The notes below the pieces were generated by a model. It was not told the origin of the DNA. It searched no databases and was given only the letters and a program-made list of their open reading frames with translations. The position numbers and the translations under genes were made by a program. A stretch of DNA of 64,000 nucleotides from Crotalaria pallida. Lineage: Eukaryota > Streptophyta > Magnoliopsida > Fabales > Fabaceae. Where the stretch lies: contig CM075650.1 in assembly GCA_037953625.1 (NCBI GenBank), forward strand, positions 148,767,206 to 148,831,205, in the 5' to 3' direction. Below are positions 49,366-60,394 of this stretch, one piece after another. The stretch's first letter is position 1, and each line of letters begins with the position of its first letter.

Positions 49366-51848
49366 TCACTTCTTAAAATTCTTGGAGGTGCGCTTCCGAC
49401 CAGCATTAGCAGGAGAAGAACATTCAGCAAATGCACTGGCAAGATTCCTTTTGGCGGTCTTGGATGGTGATGGCAGTACTTCATCAAGCGAGAGATCAAT
49501 AGTCTCAAGACCAACAGAGTCATTGGATGGAGGAGTGACAAGGACAGCTGAGGTGAAGGCAATAGAGTCCGCAGGATCAGCAAAAGTTGTTGAAATTGTA
49601 TCCAAACCAGGAGCAGAATTCTGGACAATTAGTCCTTGTGGAATATTCAAATAAAAGCAAATAATACAAAGGTGTCAGCATATGGACAATAAAAATTGAA
49701 AAATTAATGCAAAGAAAAGGCATGGAAAAAATTTTGCCATTTGTAAATCAATACCTCTCGGGGAGATAGATCGGAACCTGAAAGTTCGTACATAGCAATG
49801 ACATTAGGGTCATCACATAAGGCACGAACCTTAACAACAGGTACCTCAGAAGAAGTGCTCTCGGATGGATTAGTAACCTTAAACAAAATCTTCCTCCCAA
49901 TTAGGCTTCGAAACATGGAAGGATAATCATGTTCGTCGGCACCCTATTGGAATTTGAAATTTAAGATAAATTTAGATAATAAAACATTGCGACCTTGTTC
50001 GGGCTGGTCGGAGGTAAGAACCATAAAATTTAATTATGCAAATAAAAGATCTCTTTAAATGAAGAGAGCACGTCGGCACAGCTTTGACCAAGAAGATATT
50101 CAACCTCATTATCAAACATCACAAGTATTGCACAACCAGTAGGATCAGAAACATCGATCCTAAGCCTAAACCTATAACATATAAGGAAACACAACTGACA
50201 TTAACTGTGACCACAATTTGATAAGACGAAACAATTACCCATTTACTCGGTTATGGAAACAAAATTACCTTGGGGTCACATGGAAGACATGACGTGCACA
50301 GCTGGCACAAAAATAAAAACCATTGTCAGGAGTAACAGCCTTCATACACTTACAAGCAGGGTGCCACCATAGACCATCATCAATAACATCCTGAACAGTA
50401 GCAAGGATAATAGAAATTCCATCCTGCGATATATAAACCAGCATAATAATTAAAACATGCTTGATGTATAGGACGGAATGAGAAGTAAAGATTAAAACAT
50501 AATCATGTGGAACCTCAAAGAACGAGAGAAGCTCTTCTATAATCCTCTTTGGGTGCAGCTTAAGAAATTCATCCTCAACCGAATATTTAGGTCCAGAAAC
50601 AAATGAGGCACAGTCTTGAGAAGGAGAAACACCAACCGAAAGAAGACTAATGCAATGGAATAGACACAGTCAACCCACCCAAAAATATGGATCATTAAAT
50701 CAATGCCTACAACGGAACATACCTCTGTTTCAAGCTAGATACGTCAGATATGTCAGGATTAATAAGCAGCCTAGAAGCATGCATACAGTTCTGAACGACT
50801 GGCTTACCTAACAATTGGTCATAAAAAATTAAAACCTAAATATAAATATTCAATGAGTAAAATTGAGGGGGAAAACACACGTACCCTTGAAAATCTTGAC
50901 CTTGGCATACTGAAGAACAATCATTGGAGCAGTAACATGGCCATCGTTAATAAAACCCATTAGTTGATCAACAAAATCACCGAAAAGTGTGCATTCAATT
51001 ATACCACTACAATAACACAAAATAAATTGGTTAGAATCAAGCAACTGACAATACAAAACACTTGTAAAGTTTGGACCGAATACCCGAGGTCAGTTAACTC
51101 AATTACAATCATCTTAGTGACCTTCCCATCACGGAGATACTCCCGCTGTGAGGAAACAGCAGTCATGAGGCCAACAACATCTGTCTCAAAAAATTGTTTG
51201 ATATTTACTGATACGATAAGAGACATAATAAAAGGTGGCCGTAAATAAAAATAGGATTATGGAATGGAAATTGAATAGATTATACTTAGGTACCAATTAA
51301 ATAGTCATAATCAGAGGTGATCGATGATATGACCTCAGAGGTGGTTGGGGTGAGCCCATAAAAAGGAATGGAGGTGAAATCAACCTCGGATACAGTTGTC
51401 CTTAATAAAAAAATAAGCTTATTTTCATGCAGAGTAGAACGATAAGAACCGGAATTTGCAACAACACCAAAATAGGACATACGGTACACAACACCCTCTT
51501 TAATAACATCAGAAAACTTGCAGAGCACTAATTTACGAGCGGTTGCTTGAATTTTATGACCCTGGAAAATAAATAAGAAAAAAAAAATAAACTCCGGTTC
51601 AAACAACTAAGCAATAATATATTAATTCAATCCTGATCATTTAATACCCGGAATAATCAAATAAAGATTAATGGTTAAATAATATAATAGCAAAGCACCT
51701 TCTCATCCATCAGAATGAGCTCCATTGACATAGGCTGCTGTGGATTTATAAATCCAGGAACAAACCATTTGCGAACAACACGCATCCTGAAACGATATGA
51801 CTCACGCTGAAGTTTCACAGAAGTCAAAAGATCAAACTTAATACCCAT
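49366..51848 (-). pseudogene. RPA70-like single-strand DNA-binding gene A, one donor lost
   Basis: Start ATG at 51848 (MGIKFDLLTSVKLQRES; the upstream codon at 51866 is TTG). Exons (minus): 51699-51848, 51294-51561, 51084-51180, 50885-51006, 50723-50807, 50514-50646, 50269-50423, 50051-50171, 49755-49943, 49366-49620. Same order as gene B: DUF223-type OB, middle OB (VVGLMTAVSSQREYLRDG, then IECTLFGDFVDQLMGF), C-terminal OB with zinc ribbon CKCM ... CASC (about 50290-50360), then a Ser/Pro-rich tail ending RKRTSKNFKK. At the end of exon 8 (50051) the donor expected from the paralogues is AT (AAAGAG then ATCTTT) instead of GT; without splicing, the frame meets TAA four codons on. Otherwise 524 codons. 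Directly upstream of RepHel, same strand. Confidence 0.82.
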
Positions 51849-53122
51849 GGATTGTATAAAAGACAAACTTTATGAAAGGAAAAGGGGGATACACGGCATG
51901 AATAACATGAAGTTTTCGGTATTTAAAGAGGTGAAAAGTAGAAATTGTACGAGGTACGAATAGGATATAAGATTTAGGGACACAGGAAGTACGGACACAA
52001 TATTCAATAAACTGTCCGAATGTAGGGGGACAATAAACATAGCCATCTGTGCTATAATGGTCAGAAATATTAATTGCAACATTAATAAGAACTGAGCTAA
52101 CTGCGCAAAATGTAGACGAATGGAAGGCGGCAAATGCGACGAAGTAGTTTTCGAACTTGAAAAGAAGAGGGAAGCATTGTGCCTACGTGAAAATGAACAG
52201 TGTTTCAGAGGGTGGAGGGGTTTCTGCAATTGTAAAGTAATAGATAACCGTACCGTTTAAGCTCATGTTGGTTTTCTCAAAAAAATAAAAATAAAAATTT
52301 AATGCATAAATGATAGTATAATTCATTCACGTAGTTGATGGTAACACTATTGGTATGAGATTCTGCCACTTAAACAGGTAATGATTTGGAGTTCAATCCT
52401 CAGCTTTTATAAATGTAAAAAAAACTTATTTTAGAAAGATCATTCTTCAAAAGGTCAAAAAATTATTCAAAAGAATTAGTCACAACACTTGAATTTATAC
52501 ATACTAGTAAAAAAAAAATCTAAATTTGTTCCACTGATTTTCCATTAAAATATGAAAGAAAGAAAAAAGAGGAGTCTAATAATTAAGAAATCTACTTATA
52601 ACAAAAGGTGTTAGCTTTATGGATTTAGAAGATCTTTGTCTGTTCTCTTTATCAATTGTGACAGTGACATTGTTTTATTTATTTATTATGAAGACAACGA
52701 CATTATTTAGTTTGGCCCAAGTCTACCTACTTGCACTTAAAGCAGCTAGCTTGTTTATTGGTTTCTAATTTATTTAATAGGGAGTACATACTTAGCAAGT
52801 GAGCAACACCACAACATTTTATATTTTCATAGCTTTCAGCCTCTCATCCACTAGTACATCAAATTTTCCCGGCCCGTTGGATCGGAATAGAAGATTAGTT
52901 AAGGGTGTATGCATAGCAAGGTGTGCATAATGAAGCACTTGGCTAGTGGCTTTGGTGTATATTTCATGGAATTTTAAAATACGTATTCTTGACTCCATTT
53001 CCAGGGCATGGTAGCCATCCATTATTGTTTCAGAGAATGGTTAAGATGTAGCTGTTGAATCTCAATTTTAGATTGAATATCATAGTAATGTAGGGTTCGT
53101 TAAAAATACGAACTGTCTTATA
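51849..53122. promoter_or_regulatory. Upstream of RPA-like gene A; possible 5' side of the Helitron
   Basis: Promoter of gene A should be here, and a single large Helitron would have its 5' TC end in or near this stretch; I could not identify one. A tRNA-like segment is listed separately. A minus-strand frame at 52819-53022 has no recognisable domain. Confidence 0.35.
52330..52425 (+). mobile_element. Possible tRNA-like SINE
   Basis: GTAGTTGATGGTAACAC (box A-like) and GGAGTTCAATCCTCAGC (box B-like) at tRNA spacing, then an A-run. No target duplication found. Confidence 0.4.
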
Positions 53123-54339
53123 TTCCCTCCAATCCTATTTATAAGAGTCGTTTGGGGTATTTCACTCCTATCAAGGGGAGTGGATAAATTTGTTAATGGC
53201 ATTGGAAATATGAAAATTTGATATACTTTTTCAAAAGAGTTATTAGTCAGTTAGGTCCCTGAAAGATACTCGTGGCATCAGATAGGTCCTCGAAAGATAT
53301 GTGGCATCTCTTATATCCCTGAAAGATCATTTTGGCGTCCCGTTAGTCCCGCCGTATAACACCGTCAGTTTGTGTTTAACGGAAGCTGACGTGGCATCAG
53401 ATAGGTCCCTGAAAGATACCCGTGGCGTCAGATAGGTCCCTGAAATTTTATTTTTTAAAAGTGTCATAAATTTTATTTTTTATCTTTACTCATATATAAT
53501 AAATTTTTATTTACTTAAATAGTTGGAAAAATTAATAATTATAGAGGGTAAAAAATAATAATAAAAAAACATAATTAATATATTAAAAGTCTAAACAATA
53601 ATTACAATTCTTAAAAAATTGTATTTTATTTAAAATAGAACATATAAATAAAAATGGATGAAATAATAATAAAAAAAAACCTCAATAAAACAATACATAT
53701 AAAACCTTTAGAATAAAGTCTTATATACAAGATCAAAAATAAATTCCGAATTAAAAATAAAGTCTTTACATGTAGGATCTTATATATAAGACGATCATAG
53801 TGGGAGTCTGTCTTAAAAGTGTTTATAGAAAAAATATAACATGGGAATCACTTTGACTTCAAAGATTTTATGCACCGTTGTATTGGTTTCTATGCTTCCA
53901 ATTTATGAAAATTATCGTTGAAGATATTTCTAATTAACTCGAGTGATTGAACCCACTGCAATGTTGCAGATAACTACTCAAGTTAAAATCTCGTGATATA
54001 AGTGCAACTTTCTTCTTAAGGTTCTCTGTTTTATTTTCCAAAGTCTTAGAGTAACGTTTAGCAAGTTTTTACTCATCGTGGTTTGAAATATAAATATAAC
54101 TAGTACATGAATTAATATATATATAAATATAATCTCCTAAAATAGCTCTATTTTTTATATATTTAAGAAAATCAAATACAATTAACTAACATCATTAATA
54201 AGCTTAAAAATTTTTTTTGTTATAATTCGAATAGAAGGGAGTATTTTATTCAATTTTTGTTTCATTTTCAATACTATTTTCCTAAAATACCTTTTCTTCT
54301 TAAATATGAACTAATTTTCTTCATAAGTGTGAAATTAAT

Positions 54340-54346
<7 letters not shown>

Positions 54347-54386
<40 letters not shown>
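54347..54386. repeat. (TA)n microsatellite in the foldback loop
   Basis: About 20 TA units directly adjoining the MITE at 54387. Confidence 0.93.
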
Positions 54387-54387
<1 letters not shown>

Positions 54388-54671
54388 TCCCTACGTTCCT
54401 ATTTATCTGTCATATTTCAAACAAAACACGTCCATTAAGAAATCCAATCATTATTCAAATTTCCAATGCATTAATTATGTTTTTTCCTACTATACCCTTT
54501 CTCTCTCTATAATCATTAATTTTTCTCCACTACTTACATAAACCAAGACATATTAAATAGGGGCAAATATGGAAAATAACATTTATTACACTCTTGAAAT
54601 CCTCAATACGACAAATAAAAAGAAACAAAAAATCTCTTCAAAAAACGACAGATAAAAAGGAACGGATGGAG
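54387..54671. mobile_element. Stowaway-like MITE in the foldback loop, 285 bp
   Basis: CTCCCTACGTTCCTATTTAT at the left and AAGGAACGGATGGAG at the right, TA on both sides. Third level of the nest. The segment just before (54080-54240, ending GAAGGGAG-TA) is a fragment of another MITE of the 39652 family. Confidence 0.85.
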
Positions 54672-55615
54672 TATATATATAAGTCTCTATATATTTTTAA
54701 GGAGAAAGTTGCACTTATATCACGAGATTTTAACTTGAGTAGTTATCTGCACCATTGCAGTGAGTTCAATCACTCGAGTTAATTAGAAAGATCTTAATTT
54801 TCATAAATTGGAAGCATAGAAACCAATACAACGATGCAGATAATCTTTGAAGTCAAAGTGATTCTCATGTTATATTTTTTCTATAAACACTTTTAATACA
54901 TACTCCCACTATGATCGTCTTATATATAAGATCCTACATGTAAAGACTTTATTTTTAATTCGGAATTTATTTTTGATTTTGTATATAAGACTTTATTCTA
55001 AAGGTTTTATATGTATTGTTTTATTGAGATTTTTTTTTATTATTACTTCATCCATTTTTATTTATATGTTCTATTTTAAATAAAATAAATTTTTTTAAGA
55101 ATTGTAATTATTGTTTATACTTTTAATATATTAATTATGTTTTTTTATTATTATTTTTTACCCTTTATAATTATTAATTTTTCCAACTACTTAAGTAAAT
55201 AAAAATTTATCATATATGAGTATAGATAAAAAAATAAAATTTATGACACTTTTAAAAAATAAAATTTCAGGGACCTATCTGACGCCACGGGTATCTTTCA
55301 GGGACCTATCTGATGTCACGTCAGCTTCTATTAAACACAAACTGACGACAAACTGACGGTGTTAGACGGCGGGACTAACGGAACGCCAAAGTGATCTTTC
55401 AGGGGTATAAGAGATGTCACATATCTTTCGAGGACCTATCTGAGGTCACGGGTATCTTTCAGGGACCTAACTGACTAATAACTCTTTTCAAAACTACCCA
55501 TATAATTGTTATTGGAACTCTAAAAAGTGTTGACTTTATAGGGATATTAGTGAAAAGAAGTAATTAAATGCTATTGAAAATTGAAAAGGTTTTTTATAAA
55601 TAGGATCGGAGGGAG

Positions 55616-56423
55616 TAGTTCGTAAAGAAGGATGTGACATGTTACAAGATTTTGATTTTGCTGTAGACTTTTTTAATTTGTTGCAATATTGAATATCTAA
55701 GGCAGGCATGACTTTATGTTTGTAGTCGCCATATGAGATCTTACCTTTTTTAATTCTAAGGGCATCCACAACAGAGTATGGTGAAGAGTTTTAAGTTCAG
55801 ATTTTCTTTTAGACTCTCTCAAGACTTTGTTAATCTTCAAAATTTGGTGGAAAATCTTAAGTTAAGTCTATAATTGTTATACCGCTCGGGAGCATGGGAC
55901 AGGATGTCCAATATTGGAAGAGATTTTTTTTTATACAAGAGATTTTGACATCCCACATCTCAAATATGCATTTCACTTTATATTTTTATTTTAAAATAAA
56001 TTGAGTTGTGATTATATTAATGATTCGTTTAAAAATATCGATCATCGTCACAATTACAATTAGAAGTTTTTTTTCTTAGACTTCCCTCGTAACATATTAT
56101 CACACATGACTTTTGTATTAAGTGAATGGATTTTTATATTCCTTATCGTGCATTCTAGATGAATTGTAGTTCATTAATTGTGGAAGATATTGATTTGCAA
56201 GTTTTTTTTTTTAAAAAACTTTATATCAGGATCGTAACTGTGTTCACGACCTATGACCCTAATATAAAGTTTAAAAAAAATTGGAAATTAAAGATTCATG
56301 CATTTCATACAAAGTCATGTATGGTGATATGTTGCGAAGGAAGTTTAAAAAATATAACCTCGAGTCATGGCATTGTTGATGATCTGCTCAAAAGTTTTGG
56401 TCATCAACTCAATTACAATCCTG
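55616..56423. other. Intergenic, nothing recognised
   Basis: AT-rich. From about 56265 to 56395 a stretch (CATTTCATACAAAGTCATG, CTCGAGTCATGGC) recurs in diverged form at 59830-59920 on the other side of the LTR-like element. Confidence 0.45.
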
Positions 56424-56428
56424 ATATA

Positions 56429-59400
56429 TGTAATACCCCGAATTTTGCTTCCCAAATAAATAAAAATAAATATTTAAATAAAAATGATTATATGTAATTA
56501 ATTAGTTTTGTTTATTAAATTATGGTTATATTAAAAGGTTAATCAAGGGAAAAATATAAGAAAAATATTTTGGACCTTAAAAATAGTATTTTTGCAGTTT
56601 GGTCCTTGGGAATGACCTAGGAGGCAATATTAGAAAGATTTTTGGAGGGAAAGTGAATAAAATATTAATTTTTGAAAAACTGGTCGTGTTAATCGATTAA
56701 CCCGACCGTTAATCGATTAACGATGGTGCAGAAGTTGAAGATAGTGGAGTTTGATGACTCAACCAGCTGGATAATTCGAGTTTAACACCTAGCACCGACT
56801 GGGATTAGTGGATAACACGTGTTTAGCTGCATGAGAGTTGATTTTGGCTATAAATATGTGGTTTTGGTTGATGAAAAACCATAAGGAAATTGGAAAAGGA
56901 AGTGAAACTCTGCTGAATTTTCATTTGAACACCCTCTGTTTATAGCTTTCGTTTTCCACCCTCACTCAAACACAATTAACAAGCCTTATACCTCCTCAAA
57001 GTTTGTTGCAAGACCTTCAATTCAAGACAAGAATCGTGCAATTTGGTGGCTTGTACAAGGAGAACGAATTAGCTAAAGTTGGGTCCAAGAATCTGAAGTC
57101 TGTGGTTTCAGCTTTGAGGTGTCAAGTTCAAGTCTTCGATTTTGGTATGTAGAGGCCCTCAAATCGTGTCATTTCGGTTTCTAATTAAAGTTTGCAATGT
57201 CTAGTTTCTATATTGACCAAGTTTATTTGTTTTCATGCACGTTTGCTATGTCAAATCCTCTGCCAAACTTGCTCTCTTGAACTTGTGTTGGGACTGAAAA
57301 TAGAGCAAGAGGTGACTTTAGAATTTGAGGTTTTTCTTGCTGTCTTTGCATCCAAAAAGCTTCATTGAGGTAAGGGAGAAGCTTTACTAATGCTAGAATA
57401 GATTATGGGATTGAATTGAATGTAGGATGAACCTCCATATGGTTCAAAGGGCACTAGGTTAGTGGGCAATGGCTTGGAGGCTAATCTGAAATGAAACATG
57501 AATTGGAACATGTTAGATTATAGTATTAGAAGCTAAATGAATTTTCAATTTGATCTGAAATGGTGTTAATTAAAATTTGATATGTTAAGTTGAGTTTTAG
57601 GTCAAATTTGGGGAAAACAACATGATTTTGTGGAATTGATGTTATTTGGTGCAATTGATGTTATGGACAAGTTTATTATGTTGTATTTAAGTTGTACTTG
57701 AGGTTGGTTTTGGTCAAAATTGAGTTGGTATGAATTTGGTATTCAAAAACCAGTTTCAGCACTGTTTTACTAATATATTAATCGATTAACCCGACTGTTA
57801 ATCGATTAATACGAGTAAATTCTGATCAGTTTGAAGTGTTATAAATGAATAATCGATTATCAGGATGTATAATTGATTATCAATGCAATTTTGTAATAAA
57901 AAAATCAGAATTTAACTCATTAATCGATTAACCAGGCATTTTACTCGATTAAAGGCTGAAGTTGGAACCTATTGACAAAGGTTTATGAAAATAGTAATTG
58001 GGAATACCAAATGTTTATGTTAAATGACCTCAAGTAAACTTAAAATAAACTTATGATTGCGGAGTCATGCATGGCATTTGCATTCTGGATTCCCACATTG
58101 GTGGAGACACGTCCGTGAGGCGTGGGCATATCCCTTTTGGTTATTTTGGACTCGAGGGACACTAAGGAAAGTGTCTGCTCCAAAGGGTCATTTATTTTGG
58201 ACTCGAGGGACACTAGTGAAAGTGTCTGCTCCAAAGGGTCATTGTGCGTTCGTAGGAACGTAAGGGAATGTCGGTGACCGGGGTTGCACCTTTTGTTCCG
58301 GAAATACACACGTGGGTGTGGGCATGTCTTTAAACGCCGGGCTCGAGAGACGTAATCTTGCGGGATACGTCGGCGTCACTTCTATGAGATCTAGGGGTGT
58401 CGTTTAATGTTGGCCGAGTCCGAGAGGTACTCGTTGAGGAGTACCGGGCATATTTTAAAGGTGCCACGGGAGCCTATTTGTTGAGTTGGCCAACAATCAT
58501 GCATTGAAAGATGAGTTGCATTGTTAGTGCATATATTATTGATTACTCATTATTATGTTTTTATGTTTATTATGTAATGAGAATTGAATTGTGTAAGTGA
58601 TTATTATGACATTCTATTTGATTATCAAATTATTGTAATTGTTTACTAGCAAATGATAATTGATTAGAAAGGAAAATGGTGGATTAATGATAAATAAGAC
58701 TTGATTATCTTATTATTATTTTGTTACCCTATCTATTTGGTTATGCGTTAGTATTTTCTGACTCCCTATGCCCTTGTAGGTGATGGCTCGCTACATGACA
58801 TTCGTGGAGTTACGCCCACTCCGTAGAGGAGTGTGGGAATACGAGGAGCACAGGGCTGTTTTTGAGGGTGAGGTTGACGTGATCTTTCGTCACCCTAACC
58901 CCCTTGCTCGTGTGCAAACTCGTAGGCTTCGTATCCCTATGATCTACATACTGCACATTCCTCCAGCTTATACTTATCGTTTTGGTACTCCTCCACCACA
59001 TCCTGGCCGTCGTTTCTATAACTTACATGTTAGACGTCCGGCTGCCCGTACTCGTCCTTCTACTTCTTCTGAGGCTACTGCTACGACCACTCCTCGTCCT
59101 GGTCCGACTACCAGGGTACGTTTTGCACCCTCACCTGAGCCAGTGCGTCGCACTGCTGCTCCTCCGGTGTCGGAGGAGGAGAAGGAGGAGGACCCCGTAG
59201 AGGACGTGGATGGGGCAGCTGCTGACTGCCAGTGATGTAGTGACTTTATTTTAGTATGCGCAGTATGGGGACCATAGTAGGATGTAGTGTTGCAGCTTTT
59301 GGAGGATCCAGGGATCAGGCATCAGTGTGGGTGGTCATGACACAGCTTTCGATAGCTCTCTTATTTTGATTTGTGGTATATAGTATATATTTTGATGAGA

Positions 59401-59757
59401 GCATTGAGAGCTAATAATTTATGCTTATTGGTCTGTATCCCTAAAACTTTGCTACCTTGACTTTCACTATCTGGTTATCTGGTGTACTTGGGTTTTATGA
59501 TATATATATATATATGGGCTATGATTGCATGATCATTCTGATATTTATTTTCTCGCAACCATATTAACACTTTCAAATCGTTTCCGCTGAATTCAAAACA
59601 AGTACACAATTATTTTATCAAACCTGAAAGTATTTTGAGATATAAACTTATTATGTAAAAGGAAAAAGTTTTTCATGAAATTCTTTAATAGTTTCTAAAT
59701 AAACTATTTACGTACTTTATTTTGATATAAATAAAGTCATATTTCGAGAGCGTCACA
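56429..59757 (+). mobile_element. Solo-LTR-like element, 3329 bp, TSD ATATA
   Basis: Begins TGTAATACCCCG and ends GAGCGTCACA (TG...CA). ATATA is duplicated exactly at 56424-56428 and 59758-59762. A TATA box GCTATAAATATG is at about 56848. TTAATCGATTAA palindromes cluster at 56690-56720, 57778-57810, 57848 and 57920. A roughly 51-bp unit is repeated twice at 58150-58240 (GACTCGAGGGACACTA). The size, ends and TSD suit a long LTR of a Ty3/gypsy element; no internal retroviral-type genes are present, so it is either a solo LTR or a non-autonomous element. Confidence 0.75.
58783..59235 (+). CDS. ORF inside the LTR-like element, 150 aa, unknown
   Basis: Opens at ATG 58783 (MARYMTFVELRPLRRGVWEY) just after a splice-acceptor-like CCCTTGTAG and is locally GC-rich against AT-rich flanks. 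Arg/Pro-rich, then a Ser/Thr/Pro segment and an acidic end (EEEKEEDPVEDVDG). No domain recognised. It could be a small element-encoded protein or a captured coding fragment; being in an LTR-like element argues against a host gene. Confidence 0.45.
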   Translation: MARYMTFVELRPLRRGVWEYEEHRAVFEGEVDVIFRHPNPLARVQTRRLRIPMIYILHIPPAYTYRFGTPPPHPGRRFYNLHVRRPAARTRPSTSSEATATTTPRPGPTTRVRFAPSPEPVRRTAAPPVSEEEKEEDPVEDVDGAAADCQ

Positions 59758-59762
59758 ATATA

Positions 59763-59966
59763 AAATTAAAAAAAGGTGCAAATCAATATTTTTCACAATC
59801 CATAAATTAAAAATATCTAAGATTTAAATATTTATTCATTTCATACAAAAGCCATATTGCAATGTGCTAGGAGAGAAGTTCAAAGAAAAAACCTCGAATC
59901 GTGACCGTGTTGATGATCGAAATTTTTTATTATGTTATCAACATAATCACGACCCAAAAGTAATTT

Positions 59967-60019
<53 letters not shown>

Positions 60020-60390
60020 GAGGTGTGTGTCCCAATGTGAGTCATCGAAATCTCCTTCTGTGCAACTTGCAACCACCCAAGTTCCTACTTGAAAAAAGGA
60101 CCAAAACATTAATTTACTAGCAACTTATTTTTTTAAAGTTCTATATTATTTTTTATATTTTTCCATAAATAATTTTATTATTTTTTGTTGTAATTGTTTC
60201 TATTTTAAAGCTTGGGTGTAATTATATTATTAGTTCTTATTGATTAATTTTCTTAACCTTAATCCCGATTTCAAAATTTTAAATAAAGTAAATATGTATA
60301 TGAAAATTAAGTTAACAATTCTGGAAATAATAAAATTATTTTTTCAATTCAAAGTTCATCTTTCAAGATTTTTATTCTCAATAGTATCAA
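59763..60390. other. Intergenic with a (TA)n run at 59971-60017
   Basis: About 23 TA units; the remainder is AT-rich with the diverged flank repeat at 59830-59920. Confidence 0.6.
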
Positions 60391-60394
60391 AAGT

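Larger units (their letters stand above)
53237..55484. mobile_element. Mutator-like foldback element, 2248 bp, perfect 9-bp target duplication
   Basis: Ends GAGTTATTAGTCAGTTAGGT and inverted ACCTAACTGACTAATAACTC; arms of about 785 bp (53237-54020 and 54698-55484) pair nearly throughout. TTTTCAAAA occurs at 53228-53236 and 55485-55493, while the uninterrupted relative (10.76 kb) has it once. Subterminal motifs 'aggtccctgaaaga' recur within each arm. No transposase inside. Confidence 0.92.
53123..55615. mobile_element. Stowaway-like MITE split by a Mutator-like foldback element
   Basis: Left piece 53123-53236 starts TTCCCTCCAATCCTATTTAT after TA; right piece 55494-55615 ends ATAAATAGGATCGGAGGGAG before TA. 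Joined, the pieces follow the intact copy at 10656-10928. Confidence 0.88.

Noticed and set aside
50000..50051. Non-canonical AT-AC intron in RPA-like gene A
   Set aside because: The following bases (ATCTTT) do not match the U12 donor ATATCC, and the intron ends in AG; a mutated GT donor is simpler.
52496..52510. ACTAGT at about 52503 as a Helitron 3' end
   Set aside because: No hairpin lies 10-12 nt upstream on either strand.
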